A stretch of 5,923 bases of DNA, taken from the NCBI GenBank assembly GCA_012522985.1, contig JAAYJJ010000121.1, positions 1-5,923 of the forward strand. The letters are read 5' to 3'. The position numbers and the translations under genes were made by a program. Position 1 is the stretch's first letter. Each line of letters opens with the position of its first letter. Source of the stretch: Aliarcobacter butzleri. Its GTDB lineage: Bacteria; Campylobacterota; Campylobacteria; Campylobacterales; Arcobacteraceae. Below, one piece after another: positions 1 through 5,888 of this stretch. The notes beneath the pieces were generated by a model. It was not told the DNA's origin, ran no database searches, and worked only from the letters and a program-made list of their open reading frames with translations.

Positions 1-7
1 ATCCTTT
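1..7 (-). promoter_or_regulatory. Shine-Dalgarno-like site for a gene beyond the left edge
   Basis: Read on the minus strand, the bases just after the phosphate transporter stop contain AAAGGAT running off the window edge. This is a typical ribosome binding site and suggests a cotranscribed minus-strand gene starting a few bases outside. Genes for PiT transporters are often next to a PhoU-like DUF47 protein, so that is a reasonable guess, but nothing of the gene itself is visible. Confidence 0.35.
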
Positions 8-14
8 ATGTAGA

Positions 15-1601
15 TTATAGCATAATACCCTTTATCATAAAAAATATAGCCGCACTTAAAAACGCAGCAGCAGGAACAGTAATAAGCCAAGCTGCAAGGA
101 TTTTTTTAACTACATCTCTTTTTACAAGTTGTGCATTTTTTGCAGTTTTAAACTCTTTTTTCTCAAATTTAACAACATCTTCTTTTTCTTCAATAGCTTT
201 ATAAAGTGCTACTATATGTTCATAATCTTTTTTATTTTTTGACTCTACTGTTATAAGTTCATTTAATTTATCTTGTTTTTCTTGTAGCTCTTTTTTATCT
301 TGTTTTAGCTTTTCTCTTACTTCTGAAAGAAGAGTTTTATCTATTAGATTTAACCACTCTCTTAAAAAGCCAATACCAAAAACAGCACCAATAGCAATAT
401 GAGTTGAGCTTACTGGTATTCCAAACTGTGATGCAACTATTACAGTTAATGCCGCAGACATTGCTATACAAAAAGCTCTTATTTGATCAAGTTCTGTTAT
501 CTCACTACCAACAGTTTTGATAAGTTTTGGACCATAAAGTACTAGTCCAAGTGCTATACCAACAGCTCCAACAGCCATAACCCAAAAAGGAATCCCAACA
601 GCACTAGTTATATCACCACCTTGGTTTACTACTGCATCATGTATAGCAGCAAGTGGTCCAATAGCATTGGCAACATCATTTGCTCCATGAGCGAAACTAA
701 GCAATGCAGCAGCAAAAACTAAAGGAATATTAAAAAGTAAATTTACACTATCTCTACCATTTGATAGTTTGTGGCTTTGTTTGATTATAAGTTTTTTAAC
801 ATAAAAATAGACACTAGTTGAAATAGCAAGACTTATAAGTGAAGCTAATAAAAAAGAGATTTTAATAATATTTTGAAAGCCCTTTAATATAAGATATGTT
901 CCAAAAGCCCATGCTAAAGTTGCTATAAGTAAAGGTACTATTTTTTTTGCTTCACTTATTACATCTTTTTTATAAATAATCTTCTTTTTAATAAAAAACA
1001 AAAACCCAGCAGCTATCAAAGCCCCAAAAAGTGGTGATATAACCCAGCTAAATATTATAGCCCCTAATTTCTCCCATATCACTATACCAGTTCCAGCAGC
1101 AGCTATACCAGCACCTAAAATACTACCTACAATAGAGTGAGTAGTAGAAACAGGAGCTCCTATAGAAGTAGCAAAGTTTAACCATATAGCAGCACTAAGC
1201 AAAGATGCCGCCATTACCCATATAAAGATATTAACATCTTCTATTTTGGTAGGATCTATAATACCATTTCTTATAGTATTTACAACATCACCTCCAGCTA
1301 TAAAGGCTCCAGCTGATTCAAAAACAGCTGCTATAATAATAGCACTAAAAAGCGTCATAGCTCCAGATCCAACAGCAGGACCTACGTTGTTAGCTACATC
1401 ATTTGCACCTATATTCATAGCCATATATGCACCAAATAAAGCACCTAAGATTAAAAATATACTACTATCATGAATACCATGAGAGGCGTAAGCCCATATT
1501 GTAACAATAGCTAGAAAAAGTAGTGCCAAAGAAAACTTGGAAAATTCACTTTGGAGTTTTTTAGTCTCTTTGTTTATTTTTCCTAAAGTTTGAATATCCA
1601 T
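15..1601 (-). CDS. PiT-family inorganic phosphate transporter
   Basis: Integral inner-membrane carrier of the PiT (PF01384) family, which takes up inorganic phosphate, usually as a metal-phosphate complex driven by H+ or Na+. The 528-residue product shows the two inverted family halves: GANDVANNVGP at residues 65-75 and GANDVANAIGP at 306-316, with partner motifs GAPVSTTH (148-155) and GIPVSSTH (394-401). About a dozen hydrophobic segments lie between residue 24 and 413, and one more at about 501-525. Between them, residues 422-500 are highly charged (Lys/Glu-rich) and look like a cytoplasmic coiled coil, longer than in a minimal PiT protein. The ATG at 1601 is preceded on the minus strand by AAGGAC (1612-1607) at good spacing. 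It is divergent from rplM. The family is clear from the motifs; the exact substrate and coupling ion are inferred. Confidence 0.93.
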   Translation of the reverse strand: MDIQTLGKINKETKKLQSEFSKFSLALLFLAIVTIWAYASHGIHDSSIFLILGALFGAYMAMNIGANDVANNVGPAVGSGAMTLFSAIIIAAVFESAGAFIAGGDVVNTIRNGIIDPTKIEDVNIFIWVMAASLLSAAIWLNFATSIGAPVSTTHSIVGSILGAGIAAAGTGIVIWEKLGAIIFSWVISPLFGALIAAGFLFFIKKKIIYKKDVISEAKKIVPLLIATLAWAFGTYLILKGFQNIIKISFLLASLISLAISTSVYFYVKKLIIKQSHKLSNGRDSVNLLFNIPLVFAAALLSFAHGANDVANAIGPLAAIHDAVVNQGGDITSAVGIPFWVMAVGAVGIALGLVLYGPKLIKTVGSEITELDQIRAFCIAMSAALTVIVASQFGIPVSSTHIAIGAVFGIGFLREWLNLIDKTLLSEVREKLKQDKKELQEKQDKLNELITVESKNKKDYEHIVALYKAIEEKEDVVKFEKKEFKTAKNAQLVKRDVVKKILAAWLITVPAAAFLSAAIFFMIKGIML

Positions 1602-1626
1602 TAAATGTCCTTAAATTGACTTTTTT

Positions 1627-1643
1627 TTATAGTTATACTATAA
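1627..1643. repeat. 17-bp perfect palindrome, possible operator
   Basis: The sequence TTATAGT-TAT-ACTATAA has two 7-base arms that are exact reverse complements around a 3-base centre. It sits 26 bases before the phosphate transporter start and overlaps its likely -10 element, a position where a dimeric repressor could bind. No known binding consensus is recognised. A chance palindrome or two back-to-back -10-like boxes remains possible in such AT-rich DNA. Confidence 0.35.
1637..1642 (-). promoter_or_regulatory. Possible -10 element of the phosphate transporter promoter
   Basis: On the minus strand the hexamer TATAGT lies about 35 bases before the transporter ATG, and would give a leader of roughly 30 nt carrying the AAGGAC ribosome site. 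No convincing -35 box is seen, which is common in Campylobacterota sigma-70 promoters. The region is so AT-rich that several other hexamers (for example TATAAC at 1637-1632) could serve. It overlaps the 17-bp palindrome at 1627-1643. Confidence 0.3.
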
Positions 1644-1726
1644 TTTACTTTAGGTTAAGATTATGAAAGGCTTAAAATATAATTAAACTATAGAAAAGAG
1701 AAATAATATCTTTAAGAAAGCCTTAA

Positions 1727-1755
1727 TTTAAGTAAAGTTTAAGAAAAATTATAAT
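1727..1755 (+). promoter_or_regulatory. Likely sigma-70 promoter of rplM-rpsI
   Basis: A perfect TATAAT lies at 1750-1755, with TTTAAG at 1727-1732 exactly 17 bases upstream as a weak -35. TTTAAG recurs at 1711, 1727 and 1738, giving the periodic T-rich upstream pattern typical of Campylobacterota promoters. Transcription would begin near 1762 and leave a leader of about 30 nt, too short for an elaborate ribosomal-protein leader structure. Other TATAAT copies on this strand at 1639 and 1678 could be further start points. Confidence 0.6.
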
Positions 1756-1782
1756 ACTATTCCATCTCAACTTAAAGTATCT

Positions 1783-1786
1783 GGAG
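1783..1786 (+). promoter_or_regulatory. Ribosome binding site of rplM
   Basis: GGAG lies six bases before the ATG at 1793 and supports that start over the in-frame ATG five codons later (MKFTKM). Confidence 0.7.
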
Positions 1787-1792
1787 ATATAG

Positions 1793-2212
1793 ATGAAATT
1801 TACAAAAATGGCAAAGGCATCAGAAATCCAAAGAGATTGGATAGTATTAGATGCAAATGGTAAGACTTTTGGTAGAATTATCACTGAAGCAGCAACAATT
1901 TTAAGAGGAAAAAACAAACCAAGCTTTACACCAAATGTTGATTGTGGTGATTTTGTTGTTATTATCAATGCTTCAAAAGCACTATTTAGCGGTAATAAAA
2001 TGGAAACAAAAAACTATTATACACATTCAGGTTATTTTGGTAGTACAAAAACTCATAAAATGGCTGATATGCTTGAAAAAAACCCTGAAAAGCTATATAA
2101 ACTAGCTACAAGAGGGATGCTTCCAAAAACAAAACTTGGTAATGCAATGTTAAAAAAACTTAAAGTATATGCGGGTGAGACTCATCCACACACTGCACAG
2201 ATTAAAGGATAA
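1793..2212 (+). CDS. rplM: 50S ribosomal protein L13 (uL13)
   Basis: Early-assembly protein of the large ribosomal subunit that binds 23S rRNA. The 139-residue length is normal for bacterial uL13. Recognisable parts are the N-terminal [14 protein letters not shown] (16-29), the central [13 protein letters not shown] (48-60), the loop [10 protein letters not shown] (77-86), and the family signature around [10 protein letters not shown] (107-116) followed by the Lys-rich helix and VYAGETHPH. The start is set by GGAG six bases upstream and by the N-terminal MKFTK seen in related proteins. It is the first gene of the conserved rplM-rpsI operon; the gap to rpsI is five bases and its last codons carry the rpsI ribosome binding site. 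It is divergent from the phosphate transporter, with a strong TATAAT promoter in between. No odd features are seen. Confidence 0.98.
   Translation: MKFTKMAKASEIQRDWIVLDANGKTFGRIITEAATILRGKNKPSFTPNVDCGDFVVIINASKALFSGNKMETKNYYTHSGYFGSTKTHKMADMLEKNPEKLYKLATRGMLPKTKLGNAMLKKLKVYAGETHPHTAQIKG
2204..2209 (+). promoter_or_regulatory. Ribosome binding site of rpsI inside the end of rplM
   Basis: AAAGGA forms the last two sense codons of rplM and lies eight bases before the rpsI ATG at 2218. Terminating L13 ribosomes would therefore sit on the rpsI initiation site, which suggests translational coupling of the pair. Confidence 0.65.
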
Positions 2213-2217
2213 TAATA

Positions 2218-2607
2218 ATGGCAAAAGTATATGCAACTGGTAGAAGAAAAACAGCTGTAGCAAAAGTATGGCTTGAAAATGGAAATGGGACGCTAACAAT
2301 AAATGGTCAAGATATAGATCAATGGTTAGGTGGATTAGAAGCTATTAAGAAAAAATTAATGCAACCACTTGAAGTTACAAAACAAGCATCTTCTGTAAAT
2401 GTAAAAGTTGTAGTTATGGGAAGTGGATTTTCATCTCAAGCTGGTGCTGTAAGACATGGTATAAGTAGAGCTTTAGTTGCTTATGATGAGCAATTTAGAG
2501 CAGTTTTAAAACCATATGGACTACTAACAAGAGATTCAAGATCTGTAGAAAGAAAAAAATACGGAAAGAAAAAAGCAAGAAGAAGCCCACAATTTTCAAA
2601 AAGATAA
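2218..2607 (+). CDS. rpsI: 30S ribosomal protein S9 (uS9)
   Basis: Protein of the small-subunit head whose basic C-terminal tail reaches the P-site tRNA. The 129-residue length is typical. The N-terminus [15 protein letters not shown] (5-19) and the signature [15 protein letters not shown] (76-90) are diagnostic, followed by [20 protein letters not shown] and the terminal SKR whose final Arg contacts tRNA in the family. The glycine-rich segment reads GSGFSSQAG (68-76), slightly changed from the common GGGxxGQAG. It is cotranscribed with rplM. The intrinsic terminator for this operon begins 34 bases after the stop, but lies inside the next reading frame rather than in a free spacer. Confidence 0.98.
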   Translation: MAKVYATGRRKTAVAKVWLENGNGTLTINGQDIDQWLGGLEAIKKKLMQPLEVTKQASSVNVKVVVMGSGFSSQAGAVRHGISRALVAYDEQFRAVLKPYGLLTRDSRSVERKKYGKKKARRSPQFSKR

Positions 2608-2641
2608 TCGATTTGATTCTCTTTTTTCTAAAAAGTTTTAT

Positions 2642-2679
2642 AATGCCAAGAAGAATATACTCTTTTTGGCATTTTTTTT
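2642..2679 (+). terminator. Intrinsic terminator of rplM-rpsI, embedded in the next gene
   Basis: The left arm 2642-2654 (AATGCCAAGAAGA) pairs with the right arm 2661-2673 (TCTTTTTGGCATT) over 13 positions with a single G-T wobble, around a 6-base loop ATATAC. A run of eight T follows at 2672-2679. This is a classic rho-independent terminator in the right place after rpsI. The ATG of the solute-binding protein gene (2643-2645) is in the left arm, and codons 2 to 12 run through the loop, right arm and T tract. No in-frame start codon occurs shortly after the hairpin, so the overlap cannot be removed by moving the start downstream. Confidence 0.85.
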
Positions 2680-4163
2680 ATATAGTATTACTCTCTTACT
2701 CACTAAATGCTTCAGTTTTAAACCTAACAATTTCATCAAGCCCTAGTAGGTTAAATCCTATCTTAGCAAATGATAGTGCAAGTACCCAAATAGCTGATCA
2801 TCTTTTTAATGGACTCTTTAAATATGATAAAGATGGGAATGTTGTAGAGGATTTAGCAAGTTCTTACTATTTTGAAGATGAAACTACGCTAATTATTAAA
2901 CTAAAAGAGAATGTTTTATGGCATGATGGAGAAAAATTTAATGCCAAAGATGTTTTATTTACATATGAAACTATTATGTCACCTAAGGTTTTTAACTCTA
3001 TAGTTAGTAGCTTTGAAGTAGTAAAAAGTGTAGAGATTATTGATGATTATACTATTAAAATAATCTATAAACAACCATATTATAAAGCTTTGGAGATCTG
3101 GATGAGTGGTGTTTTGCCATATCATATACTAAAAGATGAAAAAGATCTAATGACAAGTAGCTTTAATAAAAGTCCAATAGGAACAGGTCCATATAAGCTC
3201 AACTCTTTTAAGGCTTCAAGTGATATAGAGCTAATTGCAAATGAACAGTATTTTATAAAAAAACCAAATATTGATAAGATCTATTATAAATTTGTTCCAG
3301 ATCCAAATACTAGCTTTTTGATGTTAAAACAAAATAGTCTTGATATAGGAGGGCTTAGTCCTATGCAAATATCAAGACAAGTTGATAAAAGTTTTTTTGA
3401 AAACTATCAGCTGATTACTCAAGAGAGTTTTGCATATACATATTTAGGATTTAATCTAAAAAATGATAAATTTAAAGATAAACAAATAAGAGAGGCACTA
3501 TCTTTGGCCATAGATAGACAAGAGCTTGTAGATATACTTTTTTTAGGTTATGGCAAAGTTTGTAATGGACCTTTTTTGCCAAATACATATGCTTATAATG
3601 AAGAGGTAAAAACCCCACAAAGAGACAAACAAAGAGCAAAATATATCCTAAAAACTTTAGGTTATGATGAAAATAATCCTTTTTCTTTTGAGCTAGTAAC
3701 AAATTCAGGTAATGATATTAGAATAAATGCAGCAGAGATTATCCAATATCAGTTAAAGCAAGTAGGTGTTGAGATGAAAATAAGGGTTTTAGAGTGGCAA
3801 GCATTTTTAAATACAGTAGTTCATCCACGAAACTTTGAAGCTGTTATATTGGGCTGGTCTATGTCACTTACACCTGATGCAAAGCAGATTTGGCATAGTG
3901 GTTCAGATAAAATGGGTGGATTTAACTTTGTAGGATATCATAATCCAAGTGTTGATAAGTTGATAGATGATTCTATAGGTATTATAGATAGGGAAAAATT
4001 ATCCATAGTTTATAAAGAGATTTTTAAACAAATAACACAAGATATACCATATCTATTTTTATATATTCCAGACTCTATAATGGTAGTTAATAGAAAGATT
4101 AAAAATATCGAACCAGCATTTACTGGTATATGGCATAATCATCTTGATTGGGAAAAAGAGTAA
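2643..4163 (+). CDS. ABC transporter substrate-binding protein, family 5 (peptide/nickel type)
   Basis: Periplasmic ligand-binding protein of the SBP_bac_5 (PF00496) family, which captures peptides, nickel chelates or similar ligands for an ABC importer. From ATG 2643 the product has 506 residues, a normal length. Residues 1-23 form a Sec-type signal peptide (MPRRIYSFWHFFYIVLLSYS, then probable cleavage after LNA); no lipobox cysteine is present, so it is likely soluble. Family landmarks are LNPILANDSASTQIADHLFNGL (starts at 37), LWHDGEKFNAKDVLFTYE (from 92), SPIGTGPYKL (177-186) and IREALSLAIDRQELVD (from 282). An in-frame TTG at 2613 would add ten residues, but ATG 2643 gives the better signal peptide; neither has a strong Shine-Dalgarno sequence (AAAAAG at 2630-2635). 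No permease or ATPase gene is near, so it is an orphan here and the ligand cannot be named. Expression probably comes from read-through past the terminator that overlaps its start. Confidence 0.88.
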   Translation: MPRRIYSFWHFFYIVLLSYSLNASVLNLTISSSPSRLNPILANDSASTQIADHLFNGLFKYDKDGNVVEDLASSYYFEDETTLIIKLKENVLWHDGEKFNAKDVLFTYETIMSPKVFNSIVSSFEVVKSVEIIDDYTIKIIYKQPYYKALEIWMSGVLPYHILKDEKDLMTSSFNKSPIGTGPYKLNSFKASSDIELIANEQYFIKKPNIDKIYYKFVPDPNTSFLMLKQNSLDIGGLSPMQISRQVDKSFFENYQLITQESFAYTYLGFNLKNDKFKDKQIREALSLAIDRQELVDILFLGYGKVCNGPFLPNTYAYNEEVKTPQRDKQRAKYILKTLGYDENNPFSFELVTNSGNDIRINAAEIIQYQLKQVGVEMKIRVLEWQAFLNTVVHPRNFEAVILGWSMSLTPDAKQIWHSGSDKMGGFNFVGYHNPSVDKLIDDSIGIIDREKLSIVYKEIFKQITQDIPYLFLYIPDSIMVVNRKIKNIEPAFTGIWHNHLDWEKE

Positions 4164-5147
4164 CTAAGTTCTACTTCTAAAGATAACTTTGTTTCTTCCA
4201 CCATCTTTTGCTTCATATAGAGCATGATCTGCACGAGATAATAAAGAGTTGATATCTTCATCTTCTTCTTTTGATGCTATACCAAAACTTATGGTTGTAT
4301 TTACTATTTTTTGATTAAAATCAAAATTTATATTAGAAACAGACTCTCTTATCTCTTCCATTTTATCAATAAACTCCTTTTGTGAAGAAAAAGAAGAGAT
4401 TATAGCAAACTCCTCACCGCCCAATCTTCCAAATATCTGTTTTTCATTATCCAAAAAACTACCAATTGTTGAGGTTACTTGCTTTAGTACTTCATCACCA
4501 AAGGCATGTCCATAGTTATCATTTAATAGTTTAAAGTTATCCAAATCAATCATAGCAGCAAAGATTTGCTTATCTCTACTATCTTCAAGCATAGATGTAG
4601 CTTTATTAAAAAAGTCTCTTCTATTTGAGATACCAGTCAAAGGATCAATATTTGCTAGTCGCTCAAGCTCTTTTGTTCTTTGAAGTACTTTCTCTTCAAG
4701 CTCTTGATTTAGTTTTATTAGCTCTTCATTTGTTGCTATTAACTCTTTTTTTAAGATAATAGGCATAAGAGCCTTAGCAATAGTATGTATAAGTTTATGT
4801 AAATCTAGTGGTTTTAAAACAAAACCAGCTACACCTAGCTCAATAGCTCTATGGAGATACTCCAAATCATTATAAGCTGTTGTGATGATAGATGGAAGTT
4901 CAGGATGAGTTTGTTGGATCTTTTCTATAAGATCTAAACCAGATAAAAAAGGCATATTTATATCTGTTACCAAAATATCAATTGTATCTTGATATTGTAA
5001 AAAAAGCTTATATGCCTCTTGTCCATCACTTGCTACAATAATCTTTTTCGTTGTAGCTATGCCTAAAACCATAGAAGTATTGTCTCTTATAGTTTTTTCA
5101 TCTTCAACATATAGTATAGTAGTGTTTTTTAAAATTTCTTTAACCAT
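4164..5147 (-). CDS. Response regulator with REC and GGDEF domains (probable diguanylate cyclase)
   Basis: Cytoplasmic two-component output protein that would make cyclic di-GMP from two GTP when phosphorylated. The REC domain (about 8-128) has the acidic pair E15/D16, phosphoacceptor D62 in TDINMP, T90 and K112 in LKP. A coiled-coil linker (about 131-165, LIKLNQELEEKV) joins it to a GGDEF domain (about 166-325): DPLTGISNRR (168-177), metal and nucleotide residues D201, N209 and D218 in IDLDNFKLLNDNYGHAFGD, and an intact GGEEF active site at 243-247. The usual inhibitory RxxD I-site at 234-237 reads NEKQ, so feedback inhibition through that site is unlikely. All catalytic residues are kept. 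No partner histidine kinase is in the window. The ATG at 5147 has only a weak ribosome site. Its stop abuts the stop of the convergent binding-protein gene. Confidence 0.93.
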   Translation of the reverse strand: MVKEILKNTTILYVEDEKTIRDNTSMVLGIATTKKIIVASDGQEAYKLFLQYQDTIDILVTDINMPFLSGLDLIEKIQQTHPELPSIITTAYNDLEYLHRAIELGVAGFVLKPLDLHKLIHTIAKALMPIILKKELIATNEELIKLNQELEEKVLQRTKELERLANIDPLTGISNRRDFFNKATSMLEDSRDKQIFAAMIDLDNFKLLNDNYGHAFGDEVLKQVTSTIGSFLDNEKQIFGRLGGEEFAIISSFSSQKEFIDKMEEIRESVSNINFDFNQKIVNTTISFGIASKEEDEDINSLLSRADHALYEAKDGGRNKVIFRSRT

Positions 5148-5191
5148 AATTATACTTAATTTTAATCTTATTATGCTATTGTATATTAACT

Positions 5192-5197
5192 ATTATA
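5192..5197 (-). promoter_or_regulatory. Possible -10 element of the REC-GGDEF gene
   Basis: On the minus strand a perfect TATAAT lies 45 bases before the ATG at 5147, giving a leader of about 38 nt. No clear -35 box is present. The spacer is nearly pure A/T, so the assignment is weak. Confidence 0.35.
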
Positions 5198-5199
5198 AA
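5194..5199 (+). promoter_or_regulatory. Possible -10 element of the HAD phosphatase gene
   Basis: TATAAA lies 38 bases before the TTG start and would give a leader of about 30 nt. A better hexamer, TATAAT at 5218-5223, is too close to the start: transcription from it would begin near 5230, cutting into the ribosome binding site. No clear -35 box is seen. Confidence 0.3.
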
Positions 5200-5225
5200 A
5201 GTAAGATTATTAAACATTATAATAT

Positions 5226-5231
5226 AAAGGA
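5226..5231 (+). promoter_or_regulatory. Strong ribosome binding site that fixes a TTG start
   Basis: AAAGGA lies six bases before TTG 5238. No ATG or GTG is available upstream in frame at suitable spacing, and the next in-frame ATG comes only after the catalytic DxD motif, so this site decides the unusual start codon. Confidence 0.75.
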
Positions 5232-5237
5232 TTAAGT

Positions 5238-5816
5238 TTGACAAGAGTAGTATTGTTTGATTTAGATGGAACACTTATAGATTCAACAGATGCAATAACA
5301 GGAACATTCGATTATGTTTTTGAACAAAAAGAGTTTATAGATAAACCAAATATTGAAAAGATTAAGGCATTGATTGGATATCCATTGGAGATAATGTTTG
5401 AGAGTTTAGGGGTAAGTCCAAAGCATAGTAGTGAGTTTGTTGATCTATATAGACAAAGGTATAGAGATATATCTTGTGAACAAACGATTTTATTAAAAGA
5501 TGCTATTAAGAGTTTGGAATTGGCTGCAAGTTTTGCTAGATTGGGTGTAGTTACTACAAAAACAGCCAAATATTCATATCCTCTTTTGGCTCACCTTAAT
5601 ATAGATCACTATTTTGAATGTTTAGTAGGAAGAGAAGATGTTATCAACCCAAAACCAGATCCAGAACCAATCTATAAAGCACTTAAAAAGATGGAAATAG
5701 ATATAAATAGAGGTGATATCTATATGATAGGAGATACAAAACTTGATTTAATAGCTTCAAATAGTGCTAATATAACAGGTTTAGGTGTGCTTAGTGGATA
5801 TGGTACAAAAGAGTAA
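5238..5816 (+). CDS. HAD-family hydrolase, phosphoglycolate phosphatase-like, probably C-terminally truncated
   Basis: Cytoplasmic Mg-dependent phosphatase of the haloacid dehalogenase superfamily, closest in style to phosphoglycolate phosphatase (Gph) and PpaX-type enzymes that hydrolyse small phosphomonoesters. The start is TTG, supported by AAAGGA six bases upstream and by its position just before the catalytic motif. Visible motifs are I, DLDGT with nucleophile D8 and D10; a helical cap domain at about 15-90; II, T106 in VVTTK; III, K139 in NPKPDPEP; and IV, GDTKLD with D166 and D170. All catalytic residues are present. The 192-residue product stops in SGYGTKE, where relatives normally continue for a further strand and helix; the same frame after the stop encodes such a tail up to 5888. 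The physiological substrate cannot be read from the sequence. Whether the shortened protein folds is open. Confidence 0.88.
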   Translation: MTRVVLFDLDGTLIDSTDAITGTFDYVFEQKEFIDKPNIEKIKALIGYPLEIMFESLGVSPKHSSEFVDLYRQRYRDISCEQTILLKDAIKSLELAASFARLGVVTTKTAKYSYPLLAHLNIDHYFECLVGREDVINPKPDPEPIYKALKKMEIDINRGDIYMIGDTKLDLIASNSANITGLGVLSGYGTKE

Positions 5817-5888
5817 TTATTAAGATATAGTGATAAAATTTTTGATAATTCATATGAAGCTATAAAATATTTATACTCAAAAAGATAA
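5817..5888 (+). other. In-frame continuation of the HAD gene beyond its stop codon
   Basis: Directly after TAA 5814-5816 the same frame has 23 sense codons and a second TAA at 5886-5888. The reading is LLRYSDKIFDNSY then EAIKYLYSKR. It fits the usual end of phosphoglycolate phosphatases, where GYGTKEEL... is followed by a strand (here DKIFDN) and a final helix (here SYEAIKYLYS). Restoring one residue at the stop would give a 216-residue protein, close to the common family length. The most economical origin is a single base change such as GAA to TAA. There is no start codon and no ribosome site for separate translation. Confidence 0.65.

Larger units (their letters stand above)
5163..5209. repeat. 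Inverted repeat flanking the divergent promoter region
   Basis: TAATCTTA (5163-5170) and TAAGATTA (5202-5209) are exact reverse complements, with a T-G and a T-A pair extending inward. They bracket 31 bases containing the candidate -10 elements of both divergent genes. This could be a pair of half-sites for a shared regulator, or a chance match in AT-rich DNA; no regulator is recognised. Confidence 0.3.

Noticed and set aside
1246..1473. Plus-strand open frame of 75 codons
   Set aside because: It lies entirely within the phosphate transporter on the other strand, has no ribosome site and its composition mirrors the hydrophobic codons of the real gene.
1667..1724. AAGGCTT / AAGCCTT inverted repeat in the transporter-rplM spacer
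   Set aside because: Arms are seven bases and 44 bases apart in very AT-rich DNA; no promoter element is bracketed in a meaningful way.
1762..1792. Possible ribosomal-protein leader (L13/S9 autoregulatory element)
   Set aside because: The predicted leader of about 30 nt shows no stable stem or recognisable leader structure.
1723..1968. Minus-strand open frame of 81 codons over the start of rplM
   Set aside because: It overlaps the rplM promoter and coding region antisense, with no family resemblance or ribosome site.
2613..2642. Upstream TTG start adding ten residues to the solute-binding protein
   Set aside because: It has no ribosome site (rpsI ends just six bases before) and would place a second hydrophobic stretch ahead of the RR of a good signal peptide.
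2639..2644. Perfect TATAAT just before and into ATG 2643
   Set aside because: As a -10 element it would start RNA near 2651, after the start codon, and no later in-frame start exists. It is more likely a by-product of the terminator stem and the ATG context.
3472..3702. Minus-strand open frame of 76 codons
   Set aside because: Antisense to well-conserved parts of the solute-binding protein; no independent support.
4112..4127. Hairpin ACCAG-CATTTA-CTGGT near the end of the binding-protein gene
   Set aside because: The stem is only five pairs, is not followed by a T tract and lies inside coding sequence, so it is not a credible terminator.
5312..5569. Minus-strand open frame of 85 codons
   Set aside because: Antisense to the HAD gene cap domain; no ribosome site or recognisable domain.
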